Positions 10,513 to 20,756 of a stretch of 64,000 nucleotides of DNA are shown here, piece after piece. The stretch covers positions 744,001 through 808,000 of the forward strand of contig NC_050730.1 in NCBI RefSeq assembly GCF_014133895.1. The letters run 5' to 3'. The notes beneath the pieces were generated by a model. That model was given only the letters and a program-made list of their open reading frames with translations. It did no database searches and had not been told where the DNA came from. This DNA is from Torulaspora globosa (Eukaryota > Ascomycota > Saccharomycetes > Saccharomycetales > Saccharomycetaceae). Every line of letters begins with the position of its first letter. The first letter of the stretch is position 1. The position numbers and the translations under genes are program-made.

Positions 10513-11679
10513 TTAAATTCTCATTGTCGTCTCCAAATCATCGATTCTTCTCCGTCCACGTCTGCCCATTCTATCCGACTCTCTCTTCAACCGTCTCAAA
10601 TTTCTCTCCTTTTCGATCTCACGCTTCTGTATCTCTTCCTGCGTCAGAACTTCGACCTTAGGACACCAGCGAGCTCCCAGCTCATCAACATCCAATCTTA
10701 TACCCGAGAGATAACCAAACGCAGCGCCGTTGGGAACATGTTCCTGGTTCAATTGACCTTCCAACCACTCTTTCTTGACTTTCAGAAGGTATTCGTGATG
10801 AGCATGAGCTATCGCTGGCATGAACTCCCGGGGTAGGCCCAAATCCTGTACTATTATCTCTGCGAACATCTCTGGCGACATACTCTTGTCGTTAAGATTC
10901 CATTGAAAATTGTCCTCGTAAAGTCTATTATTCAAGTTGCAAGTCAGATTCACTATGACCTGCAGATCCGGAACAACCACGGCGGCCACGGTTTCGTACT
11001 CTTGCAGCTGATCATTTATCGTAGAAACGATCTGACTGTGCAAAGCTGATGAGCTAGGGAAATCCAAGTCTCTACAATATATCGTTGCGAAATCCTCCGG
11101 AGTCACCGAATGGTCGTTTATGTTCCAGGTAAAAAAGTCTGTGATGGTGTGACCGCCATGTTCCAAATTCAGACTTATCGGAATCATAATAGGCTCCTGC
11201 TGATCTTTAGACAATGGCGATGCTATGTCTAATCTGTATGGCGTAGCCGCTTTGCTTTGCAGAAAGGTCTCTCTTATCTTAGTGTACCTTAGAATACTCA
11301 ATTGATCGTCCTGATCCTGAATATCCGGTAAAGCCACATCTTCTGGCTTGGCATGTTGGTTCGCACTTCCATTGCTACCGCCCTCTGCTGCGTTCCCATC
11401 AGAGCCAATCTTGCTTTCTTCAACCTCCCCCGCGCCTACACCCGCACTTTCGCCAACTTGAGATACACCACTTCTCATGTCATTACCTCCCTCGATACCC
11501 ATGCCAACGTTAGCAAACTCATCAAAGATATCGGTATCAAATTCTGCATAGTTGACAACTTTGGCCCTCTTGTGACCCCTCGATGGTTGAGCCGTTACGA
11601 AGATGGGCACATCCTCGTTACGTATTCTATTGTGAAAATTAGTCAAATAAGCCTGCGGCAGGAACTGCTGCTGTGACAT
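10513..11679 (-). CDS. SFH1: SFH1, SNF5-family subunit of the RSC chromatin remodeller
   Basis: 388 residues from the first ATG of the frame (11677-11679), which matches the conserved start SQQQFLPQAYLTNFHNRI. S. cerevisiae Sfh1 is about 426 aa. Residues ~20-60 hold the conserved HKRAKVVNYAEFD block. A low-complexity Gly/Glu region follows, then the SNF5 domain (~165-345) with its two repeats, each with the pattern NDxSxxPExFA...DL. The C-terminus is a basic coiled segment (EIEKERNLRRLKRE...RRRIDDLETTMR), as in Sfh1 rather than in the much longer Snf5. Sfh1 is an essential RSC core subunit. The gene is convergent with EMC10, and this junction is not found in S. cerevisiae, where SFH1 is YLR321C. 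Confidence 0.95.
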   Translation of the reverse strand: MSQQQFLPQAYLTNFHNRIRNEDVPIFVTAQPSRGHKRAKVVNYAEFDTDIFDEFANVGMGIEGGNDMRSGVSQVGESAGVGAGEVEESKIGSDGNAAEGGSNGSANQHAKPEDVALPDIQDQDDQLSILRYTKIRETFLQSKAATPYRLDIASPLSKDQQEPIMIPISLNLEHGGHTITDFFTWNINDHSVTPEDFATIYCRDLDFPSSSALHSQIVSTINDQLQEYETVAAVVVPDLQVIVNLTCNLNNRLYEDNFQWNLNDKSMSPEMFAEIIVQDLGLPREFMPAIAHAHHEYLLKVKKEWLEGQLNQEHVPNGAAFGYLSGIRLDVDELGARWCPKVEVLTQEEIQKREIEKERNLRRLKRESDRMGRRGRRRIDDLETTMRI

Positions 11680-12098
11680 GGCACTCCAATGAACTGAATG
11701 AAAGCACCGGAACCAACCTAACCGCTTGTCATTGCCACTAATATGTGCATCCCAGCTACATCCATCTTGACTTGTTCTGAGTAGTAATCCGAGCCGGCCC
11801 GGGTTCTCGGACAATCAGAAATGCCAGCTCTCTTACCCGCACAACAGCGAAAATCGGGCAAAAACCCAGAAATCACACGTGGCGTTGTCTTTCACTAGGG
11901 CTACCGCGAAATAAGCGGAAAATTTTTCATCCATCGCCCGTTGTATGGAAGTGCGTCTATTTGGGCTATCTGACTTTATAAAGCCAGTTCGTGTTGAAGA
12001 TTCAGTGAATTTTGGTATGGTTAAATATTTATATATATATTCCTTATTTGTTTGCTTTTAACTAAGCCATATCTGGATTTGTATATCTACGAGTAAAG
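11680..12098 (+). promoter_or_regulatory. SFH1/EFB1 divergent promoter region
   Basis: 419 bp between the starts of SFH1 and EFB1. A CACGTG E-box (11876-11881; Cbf1/Tye7 type) is present. A TATATATATA-type stretch near 12030-12042, about 60 bp before the EFB1 start, would suit a strongly expressed gene. No convincing Rap1 site seen. Confidence 0.5.
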
Positions 12099-12948
12099 AT
12101 GTCCTTCACTGATTTCTCTAAGGTTGAAACTCTAAAAGAATTGAACACCTTTTTGGCTGACAAGTCATACATTGAAGGGTATGTTACAATGGGACACGGT
12201 TTAACGTGTGTGTGGGATCCGCAAGATGACGCAGTTTTGAAAATGATGAACTAATTCTTTGGTCCGTGTTTATGACGGGAAGTAAGACCCCCGGTATGAG
12301 TGACAAAAAGAGATGTGATTGATTTCACGATTTCTGATATAAATTGCATGCAAGCTGTATTCCACATTACAAACGGAGTGCTTTTTACTAACAACAAAAT
12401 GTAGTACTTCTGCCTCTCAAGCTGACGTTACTGTCTACAGGGCTTTCCAACAGGCTTATCCAGACTTCGCCAGATGGTTCAACCACCTTGGTGCCAGAAG
12501 TGAAGAGTTCTCTTCTTTCCCAGCTGCTTCTGCTCCAGCTGCTGCTGCCGCTGAGGAGGACGACGATGAGGTTGACCTTTTCGGTTCCGACGAGGAAGAA
12601 GACGCAGAGGCTGAAAAAGTGAAGGCTCAAAGAGTTGCTGAATACCAAGCTAGAAAGGCTAACAAGCCAGCTAAGCCAGCTGCTAAGTCCATCATCACTT
12701 TGGATGTCAAGCCATGGGATGACGAAACCGACTTGGAGCAAATGCTTGCCAACGTCAAGGCCGTTGAGATGGAAGGTTTGCAATGGGGTGCTCACAAATT
12801 CATCCCAATCGGTTTCGGTATCAAGAAGTTGCAAATCAACTGTGTCGTTGAGGACGACAAGGTCTCTATGGATGATCTACAACAGGCTATTGAAGACGAT
12901 GAAGACCACGTTCAATCTACCGATGTTGCCGCTATGCAAAAGTTGTAA
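12099..12948 (+). CDS. EFB1: EFB1 (TEF5), eEF1B-alpha nucleotide exchange factor, intron with snoRNA
   Basis: Two exons, join(12099..12178, 12405..12948), give 207 residues (206 in S. cerevisiae). The 226-bp intron has donor GTATGT, branch point TACTAAC (12386-12392) and acceptor TAG. The protein has a short N-terminal GST-like helix region (1-65), an Ala/acidic linker ([16 protein letters not shown]) and the C-terminal exchange domain (~120-207) with the invariant [11 protein letters not shown] and [11 protein letters not shown] segments. It recycles eEF1A-GDP to eEF1A-GTP in translation elongation. Codon use is highly biased, as in other abundant proteins. The intron carries a box C/D snoRNA (see the ncRNA at 12231), as in S. 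cerevisiae. VPS8 follows 200 bp downstream, again as in S. cerevisiae (YAL003W-YAL002W). Confidence 0.97.
12231..12347 (+). ncRNA. SNR18: snR18-type box C/D snoRNA inside the EFB1 intron
   Basis: C box ATGATGA lies at 12243-12249 and D box CTGA at 12334-12337. A terminal stem GCAGTTT (12231-12237) pairs with AAATTGC (12341-12347) through one G-U pair. The guide TTTGGTCCGTGTTT sits directly before a D'-like ATGA (12272-12275) and is complementary to the universally conserved large-subunit rRNA segment AAACACGGACCAA. This is the known target of yeast snR18 and human U18 (2'-O-methylation at yeast 25S A649/C650). The location in the EFB1 intron is the same as in S. cerevisiae. The mature ends are approximate. 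Confidence 0.9.
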
Positions 12949-13148
12949 GCAACCATAGTTATTCAAAGTAAATAATGGTGTTTGTTCTCGAATTTTAGTT
13001 TAACTTTTGTTGAAGGAGTTGTTCAACTGAGAAAAAGCGAGGCGATCATTCATTGAAAAAGGAGCAACTAATACAGCAAAACAAGTGGTTATAGACGCAG
13101 AGCAACCCTTGGAAGCTGCCTAGAAACTATACAGCGTAGATGTGAAAT

Positions 13149-16100
13149 ATGGGAGATGAGCCTTTCGAGAAGAAAGTCAACTCAGGCGTCGTAATGTCTG
13201 AGCGTTCGAGTTTCCTCGATTTCAGATGCACCAGTCATTCAAGTGAAAAGGCAAAAACCGATTCAGCTGAAGAAATACCTCACCTAACCAATAGCTCTCA
13301 AGGATCCGATACTAATCTGTTTAAGAACCCCAAGCATGCTGCATCCTTGATTAGATGGAAGGACTACAATGATATATATCCAGCATTGGGCGCGTACGGT
13401 AGACCCTCGATCATCTACCCAACGAAATACTGCTGTGTTTTCGGTACAACGAGGGGCCCGATTCTGATCTTCAGCGTAAAGCAGATTTTGCTCAGCAAGC
13501 TAATCCCGCAGATTGCGATGAGCAATGCTGAAAATGACTATATACACTCAGAGGTAAGTCACATAGCGGTGAGCGCAGATGGTACGCACCTGACGGCCGC
13601 ATACAAGAGTGGGGACGTTTTCATTTGGAATTTGAATGCATCGGAAAGCAGTAGTTCGCCATCTTCAATATCTAGCGTCATTACCGAACCTCTGAGGGCT
13701 ATACTTCATATAACAAATCACTGTGGTAAGGGGATTAATGGTATTGGCTTTGTTGGTGGTAGACACACAGCTTTGGTTGTTAGCGACGACTCCGGCCAGA
13801 TATTGTTGCACAATGGGTTCCGATCTCGTCTTTGGTCCTTGACTTATAGCTCACGTACCATCGCAAAATTTTCTACAGGCCAGCTACTCCGCTCAGAATT
13901 GGGACCCTACGAGACGGGAAAAAACTATTCGCAACTGATCGCCGTGGTGACGAGGACTAATATGGGAATTATTTGCTTAGATCCCAAGCCTGTCACTCTC
14001 TTTGTGGAGGATATTGCGGCCAAGACCTCAGGTATCCCCTTGACCAATTCTTGCCTCTCATGGTCCAAGAATGGTTGCCTGGTTGCGCTTTCCTTGAATA
14101 GCAGTCTGTACACGTTTATGTTCAGCTCTTCCCGTCCATTTGCCTTATTGGGAAAGGGCGCTTCTGCAACTAACGGAGCTATCATCTCATTACAATGGAT
14201 AAATGATCAAGCTCTGGGCATTATGACAGTTTCTCACCAGCTATTGATGGTTGACATCACACGCGATTGTTTGCCAGTAATGGATTTGGACCTTCTGATG
14301 TATGATCTACTCATTCCACCAGATAAACATGTGGCCGTACGCGATACTGAAATTTATGCTCTTACGCACTATAATCTTAAGATAGGGAAGTTTGCAACAT
14401 GGATGGATGTGACCTTGCATCGTGTTCAGAACGCAGACTACATCGGTGCATTAAACTTCTTCGAAACGCTACTTAAATTACGGTCACCTCTGGCGGAGCT
14501 GATAAAGCTGGAAAGCGAACAAACAAAAAGAGAAGACCAACTAGGACAATTGTTTTTCAATCTAGCGTTGGCAGCATTGCGATTTATTTTCGAGAATTCC
14601 AATGTCGACTATGATGACCTCTACCAGCTTTTTTCGACTGTTCTACGCATCATAGGCTTGTTTGAGGATAAATTCGTTCGTTCCACTTATTTTGATTCTT
14701 TCATTGAGCAGTCTTTGGAATATTTCAACAAAGAAAATGTGGAAGTACTCTATGAAGTTTTGGTTAATTACGTAACTGCTGGCCTGCTAAGTTCCTTGCC
14801 TCCAGTTGTCTTTAAAGATATGCTAGAATTCTATGCGAAGCGAAAACGGACCGCTATTGTGGAGGAGCTGATTATGATGCTCAATCCAAATAGGTTGGAT
14901 ATTGACTTCGCGGTCAAAATCTGCAAAGAATATGGGCTCTTCGATGTGCTTGTTTACATTTGGACGAAAATATTCGGTGACCATATGACTCCCCTTGTTG
15001 ACGCTTTATGCAAGATAAGCGAGATGCCCGAAGAATCCAGTTTATTCAACAATGTGCCTGTTGATGAAACGGAGAAAATTTATGATTATCTGTCTTTCAC
15101 GCTGACAGGGCGACAATATCCTGATGGGACGCCGATTAATTCAAGGCAATTAGAACTTGAGGCGAAAACTGACCTCTATCAAGTGATTTTCAATGGCTCA
15201 TGCGTGGAATGGCCTCCAGGCAGTTCACAAAAGTTGCGCACAAAGAGAGAGCAATCGGACGAACCAGCTTTTCCGTATTTTAACTTACTTCTAGGCTACA
15301 ACCCCTTGAGATGTCTAGCAACATTCAATGAAGCTTTTGAAGACTCTTGTCTCAATAGCAGCGAAGTAAATGTCAACGAGGAAGAACAAAAACTGCCTGT
15401 TACTCGTCAAACTATCATATACATTATGTTAGATATGATGCGGAAGAAAAAGAAGGGCAGCAGTCCAGAAGCAACGTTATTGGCAATATTCATCTCCACG
15501 AATGCTTTTAAGTACCCTCAGTTCATTCGTCTCAATAAGCAAGACTTCGAAAATCTTATAGATGTTCTTTGCCAATCTGAGCAGCCAAGCTTGGACGCAG
15601 ATAAACAAAGAGCCTTGGAATCGATTCTTGCTCTTTATGCGCCAACAAATGTGAACCAATTTATAAAGAAGTTGGAAGAAAAGAAGTTCACAAGAGTTTT
15701 ATTCAATGTTTACATCAAAGCAAGAAAATTTGTCGACCTATTCCGACTAACAATAAGATCTGAAGATGCTAGTCGGGATTTTGGTATGAACATGGCCTCA
15801 ATTACCCAACTTGTTTTGAAAGAAACTAAAGAAGACCCGGTAGCACATTCATCAATCAGTGAAATAATCGAAGATAAATTTACTCTGTTATTAAGGAGGT
15901 TGGGGCCCAAGAAAGCCGCTTTACTTTTTGAAGGATTCGATTATCAACTGCATTATTGCGTGACGTCTGTAATGGATAAGGATGTGCAATTAGAGTACTT
16001 GGATCAGGCATTCAAAGTTTCGTCATCGCCTCAATCTGACCAAGGAATCAAGAAACTATACATTGAGCTAACAATTCATCAGAAAAACAAGGAAAAGGTA

Positions 16101-16955
16101 CTTTCCTGGCTACACAACGTTGATTTGAAAAGTGTAGACGCCCAGCACATTCTCAGTCTGCTCATCGCTGACCAAAAGCACGAAGAGGCCTATGTGATGC
16201 ATTACCGTTTGGGAATGTTCAGCTCTGTGGTCGATGATATGCTTTTCTGTATTGAAGAATGGTTTCAGAACAATAACGGACGCTTTGAAACACTCGATAA
16301 ATATCTAACGGCAGCAGTTGATGCCGCCAATTCTTCCAAGCAAGACAAGAAGCTCAACTGGACGAAGCTCACAGCCTGCTTTTTCAATCTCTTCGGAAGC
16401 TATGCTGCCGATGCGAGTAAAAGGAAGGCTTGCAAACATGCTTTGCAAAAGCTATTCATTAAGTTGGCTGTGTCAGACAATTCTGTCAAGGAGCAAGAGT
16501 CTGGAAAAGCGGAGAACATTCTAACGAACGTTTTAGAGCATCAGGACATTATCATGAAAAGAATACAAGATTTGAAGGAATTACTGCTTGATATATTTGC
16601 GGCTTACAACATCGAGCAGCATATCTCGAAGCTGATATTGAAGATCTTGCAGAGTTCTTCCACAAGCATGATATATTACTATAAAGATCACGTCCAGAAC
16701 GGACAGTCAATTTGCAATCACGAATGTGTGATCTGTGGAAGGAAAATTTGGGGTTTGGGTCTTGATACTAAGGTGTTTGAAATGTGGGAGACAGCAAGCA
16801 GCAAGTATGCAAATTCATTAGATATGGGAGGCACGGCGATCGTTTTGTTTTTTTGCCGCCATTCATTTCACAGAGAATGCTTAGAAAATTTGGGGCAGCA
16901 TGCAGAGGCCTACTTTTGCTTGACTTGCAATAAGAAGGACAAAAATTCTGGATGA
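13149..16955 (+). CDS. VPS8: VPS8, CORVET tethering-complex subunit
   Basis: 1268 residues (about 1274 in S. cerevisiae). The N-terminal third is a WD40-like propeller (~85-430, with blocks such as HIAVSADGTHLTAAYKSGDV). A long alpha-solenoid follows (~430-1170). A C-terminal RING-H2 finger (~1190-1265) begins CVICGRKI and continues FFCRHSFHRECL and CLTC. Vps8 is the Vps21/Rab5-binding subunit of CORVET and tethers endosomes for fusion. The position between EFB1 and TFC3 is identical to S. cerevisiae chromosome I (YAL001C-YAL003W). The start at 13149 is the first ATG of the frame; a second Met at residue 16 is possible. Confidence 0.95.
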   Translation: MGDEPFEKKVNSGVVMSERSSFLDFRCTSHSSEKAKTDSAEEIPHLTNSSQGSDTNLFKNPKHAASLIRWKDYNDIYPALGAYGRPSIIYPTKYCCVFGTTRGPILIFSVKQILLSKLIPQIAMSNAENDYIHSEVSHIAVSADGTHLTAAYKSGDVFIWNLNASESSSSPSSISSVITEPLRAILHITNHCGKGINGIGFVGGRHTALVVSDDSGQILLHNGFRSRLWSLTYSSRTIAKFSTGQLLRSELGPYETGKNYSQLIAVVTRTNMGIICLDPKPVTLFVEDIAAKTSGIPLTNSCLSWSKNGCLVALSLNSSLYTFMFSSSRPFALLGKGASATNGAIISLQWINDQALGIMTVSHQLLMVDITRDCLPVMDLDLLMYDLLIPPDKHVAVRDTEIYALTHYNLKIGKFATWMDVTLHRVQNADYIGALNFFETLLKLRSPLAELIKLESEQTKREDQLGQLFFNLALAALRFIFENSNVDYDDLYQLFSTVLRIIGLFEDKFVRSTYFDSFIEQSLEYFNKENVEVLYEVLVNYVTAGLLSSLPPVVFKDMLEFYAKRKRTAIVEELIMMLNPNRLDIDFAVKICKEYGLFDVLVYIWTKIFGDHMTPLVDALCKISEMPEESSLFNNVPVDETEKIYDYLSFTLTGRQYPDGTPINSRQLELEAKTDLYQVIFNGSCVEWPPGSSQKLRTKREQSDEPAFPYFNLLLGYNPLRCLATFNEAFEDSCLNSSEVNVNEEEQKLPVTRQTIIYIMLDMMRKKKKGSSPEATLLAIFISTNAFKYPQFIRLNKQDFENLIDVLCQSEQPSLDADKQRALESILALYAPTNVNQFIKKLEEKKFTRVLFNVYIKARKFVDLFRLTIRSEDASRDFGMNMASITQLVLKETKEDPVAHSSISEIIEDKFTLLLRRLGPKKAALLFEGFDYQLHYCVTSVMDKDVQLEYLDQAFKVSSSPQSDQGIKKLYIELTIHQKNKEKVLSWLHNVDLKSVDAQHILSLLIADQKHEEAYVMHYRLGMFSSVVDDMLFCIEEWFQNNNGRFETLDKYLTAAVDAANSSKQDKKLNWTKLTACFFNLFGSYAADASKRKACKHALQKLFIKLAVSDNSVKEQESGKAENILTNVLEHQDIIMKRIQDLKELLLDIFAAYNIEQHISKLILKILQSSSTSMIYYYKDHVQNGQSICNHECVICGRKIWGLGLDTKVFEMWETASSKYANSLDMGGTAIVLFFCRHSFHRECLENLGQHAEAYFCLTCNKKDKNSG

Positions 16956-16994
16956 ATCTTTTCAGGACTTCGAATCTGTGGAATATTAAGTAAT

Positions 16995-19900
16995 CTAAGT
17001 AAATAATCGATACCAGCCGCTGGATGCCCCATAGCCGGCACAAGGCATTTCATAGATCAATTCCTTACGGCATAACCAATCACAGATTTCTGACATCTCT
17101 CTTAGCGACAGAATACCATTGCAGCTGAAAATTAACTGTTTGGGGTCAATTCCAGGATTGAATACGATACGTTTCAGGACCATCGTAACCAGTGCTTTCC
17201 AGACAGAATCTCTTATGGAACCCACAGAGTTGATCCAAAGCCTACCGTTGCCAGCCCCTATAGGAATTGGTATATGACTACTTTCTTTGTAAGATTCATA
17301 CTTCGACGTAGGAGATAGGATAAGTGGTGGGGTAAGAGCACTTACTCCGAATCTTCTCGTCGTGTAGCTGAAAGGAGTGGCATCTTTTGTATTCATTAGC
17401 GCATTAAGCTCTACCTGCTTTTCAGCAATCAAGCCAATAATAACCCACGAGGCAAAGTCCGGAACTTCACCGCTTATCAAAATTCCGCAGCGTGCATCAA
17501 ACATCTCGCTCATTTTCCTGCGATATTTCTCTGACCTCTCCATGTTTATGAAATTCCCCTCAATACCCAAATATTCTTGAAGGAGCCCAGTAGCCTCAAG
17601 CTTTGATCCCACGAAGTATACTTGCTTTTCTTTCGCCAGATCCATTATGACTTTATCGAGAGTTTCTTTGCTAACGGTTCTGAGGGCTGACAACTGTTCT
17701 TTGGCTAATGTCGGACTGTCGTAAAGCACAGATTGAATAATGGCTCTCGCTTCATCTTCACTATCTGACTCCTTTGTAGGGCTTTCCTCCGCTACATCCA
17801 ACGAATAGACTTTTTTGAGCAAAAATGTCTCTCTTTGAACCATCGAAGACATTGCGACTCCCATCTTTGATTGTCTACGACTGTTTTCTTTCACAAAGGT
17901 AAAACATCTTCTATTTTCAGCGTAATCTCGATATAAGGACACAAATCTTTTGTTTCGATGGTTATCGGAAGCCATCCATAACCTGACTAACTTCAGTAAA
18001 TCCAAAGTTTCCGCATCTTCCAAACTTGCTTCTTCGTTCTTGATGGCGTCAAGTAAAATCTTGTGCCATTTATCTACGTGGGCTCTCCATCCGTTGTGTC
18101 CCATCTTAACTCTGCGCGCGGTCCACTGTTTCTTCAAGTTATCCACCGAATTATGAGGAAACAAAGCCGTTATCTTATCCCATAAGATCTCATTCTTTAT
18201 ACTTTTGGATATGACAACCGCCATCACCAAAGCTTTAGCACCATTTTTTTTCCCAATGTGATATAGACCACTGCTGCTCAAGGTATCGAGTTTACCGTGG
18301 GAAGCCTTTCCTTTGCTTTTCTTAGCAGTTTTTTCCTGAGTATCCATCGATCGCTTTGCTATCTCAGGTTCATTCTCAGCTCGTGGTCGCATTTTAATGG
18401 TCTTATCAGCTGCAGACGACTTTTTTTGAGCTTTCGAACTGTTCTGGAAGTCGCGCACACGCCGTGCTGACTTGATACCTCTGTGAAACTTATTCTTTTC
18501 GGTTTGATCAAAAAAGTACAGGTCAGCATCGTGAATTACATCCTTGAAAACAGCCTTCTTGTTATCCTTCTCCTTTAAAACATAGTTGGAGATGACTTCA
18601 CTCTCGACGCCAGGCAGGAAAATTATGCGTCGCCCGCTGTTGGGTTCTATCCGGTCCCTTAGTTTATCGCATTTGATCATCAGAGTTACATCGCCACGGA
18701 TAGTTTTCTTGTCAATCATTGTCTGAGATCCCATAAAGTGAGAAACATCTTCGAAAAATTGTTCTCGTAAGTACGTAACGCCACCTGCTCTCCTTACCAC
18801 TTCAATTATGGCGCGCTGCCGCCACAATGACCGCAGGGATTTGGCAGAAAACCCCCCATGACTAATTACCTTGGTGTTCTCATGAGCTTTCTCCAACCGA
18901 CGGTCAGTCGTCATACTGCCATTATAATCATTGATTTCCTGGAGCCCGTCCGATAACCGATCGGACTTTGCTATTTTGGCTTCAGATTTAGGCCTATCTT
19001 CAATGGTTTCATTTCCAATTAATTCCTGTTGCTTTCTTTTACGTCCGCGTATTGGCGCATTTGGATTTGCTGCAACTTTGAGTTCACCATTCCAAAAAAA
19101 ACGCTCCTGATCACCATCTCTCAAAAATCGCAACGTGTTATTCAAAGGAACAAAGTGCTCACTATTCATAGAAGCGATGCTTTTCCGAGCAGAGGCTATC
19201 TGTTGGAAGCTCTTCTCACCATTAATTTGTTGCACATCCATCAGTTTTAAGAAATTCGCTTCTGTGAAAAAACGATAAAATTTCTTCTTGCCTTCAAAAT
19301 CATAGGCCTTCACTAGACTACAGTACTTCGTTCGCTTTCCTTTACTGCCTGCATTCTCCACGTAATACTCACTAACCTTCGTGAATGCTCTCTTATAATC
19401 CTTGCCTGTCAGCCTGCTGACCATTTGCATGGTCGAAATACCAGCCAAACCTGATTCGTCCGCCAAGCTATAGGCCTGGTTTTGCATCGGGTAAAAGCGA
19501 TTGACCAGGATATTCGAAAGAGGTGGAACGGTTTGCTCTTCCACAATTAAATTCTGCTCCTGGAGCAAGCTGGTAGCATTGACTGTATCGAGATTTTCAT
19601 AAGCGTCCTCCTCATCCAGACCTCCCTTCTCGTCAGCAGCAGGCTCATCGTCACTACTGTCAATTTCGTTTTCGAAATCGTTGACGGATTTCTCCTCTGG
19701 AAGATAGTCGCGCAAATATTGAACACACCGTATCCTCACGGAGGGATTCGTTGGTGAAACCACCAAAACTTTTTTTAGATACCCATTTTCATCCAGCCAG
19801 CTGATAGCGGCAATGAAAGATTTTGATAACCTTTTATCTTGATCAAACTGAAATTCCCTTTTCAAATCGATGATCTGTCGAACACAGTTCTTCGACTTCT

Positions 19901-20539
19901 TCACTACCTGGACGATATCCTTTAGATGGTCTCTCATATTGATGTATTGTTTGACAGCACTACCGCTTTTTGCGAATTTTCGTAGTTTCAACAACTTTAC
20001 GACATGCCCCTTGTAAAGCATCTGGACAGCAGAAACCAAATGGGACAACTTTTTTACACGGCCTGTTATGCTCCTGGGATCCTGACCCGTTGCAACTGCC
20101 AGATCTTTTGTATTGATGCCATGATCTTTCGATCTCGCTATCTCAAGAAGCAGTTCGAATGCATGGCCGCCAATATTGGATTCCTTTTTAGTGTAGCCAG
20201 TTAAAATGGTCCAGAGCTTATCCTCAGTAATGGCGATAGAGAAATCTGTTTCTTTAGACACGATAGCTGAGTATGGTAACTCAATTACATCATCTCCACA
20301 ATAGAGCAGGACGTGGGGACATGACACCAAACAGGAGAAAACAAACTCCTTGATTTTGTTATCCTTTAGATCCACATAATTGTCAGCGATATCCCACAAA
20401 TTATGAAGGTTAATTTCTGAGGAAAAGAGTTAGTCATCTACCTCGCTTGCAATGATGCAAAATGTTTGGACATACTTCCCTTATTATACGCTATATCCTG
20501 CTGCAGAAGATGGACTAGCTCATCAGGATACACTGCCAT
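16995..20539 (-). CDS. TFC3: TFC3, tau-138 subunit of RNA polymerase III factor TFIIIC (one intron)
   Basis: Two exons, complement(join(16995..20416, 20476..20539)), give 1161 residues (1160 in S. cerevisiae). Exon 1 starts at the ATG at 20537-20539 and encodes AVYPDELVHLL and onward. The 59-bp intron has donor GTATGT, branch point GACTAAC (20429-20435, variant first base) and acceptor CAG. The reading frame restored across it continues KINLHNLWDIADNY, like yeast Tfc3. Visible features are winged-helix segments, including the B-block-binding motif with DPRSITGRVKKL (~130), an acidic insert (~250-290) and the conserved C-terminal winged-helix region. Tfc3 contacts the B box of tRNA genes within the tau-B lobe of TFIIIC. 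Intron position and neighbour VPS8 match S. cerevisiae. Confidence 0.95.
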
Positions 20540-20756
20540 CTTTGGTTCGTCGATATTTTCTCCAAGGCGCTTAACAAACATTTGTGAATCAACATGCTTA
20601 ATACAATCAATTGAAGGGGATAAGGCCGAAATACGTTCATGATGATTTCCTTTTCTTTCATCGAGCTCATCATCAAAAACTCATCAATTTAACCCATCGT
20701 CAGCGGAACGCTGTTTATTGGGCATCTAACGCAAGAGGTAGAATTTCCTCATCATA

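Noticed and set aside
10510..10836. 108-codon plus-strand ORF opposite SFH1
   Set aside because: Fully antisense to the conserved C-terminus of SFH1; a shadow frame.
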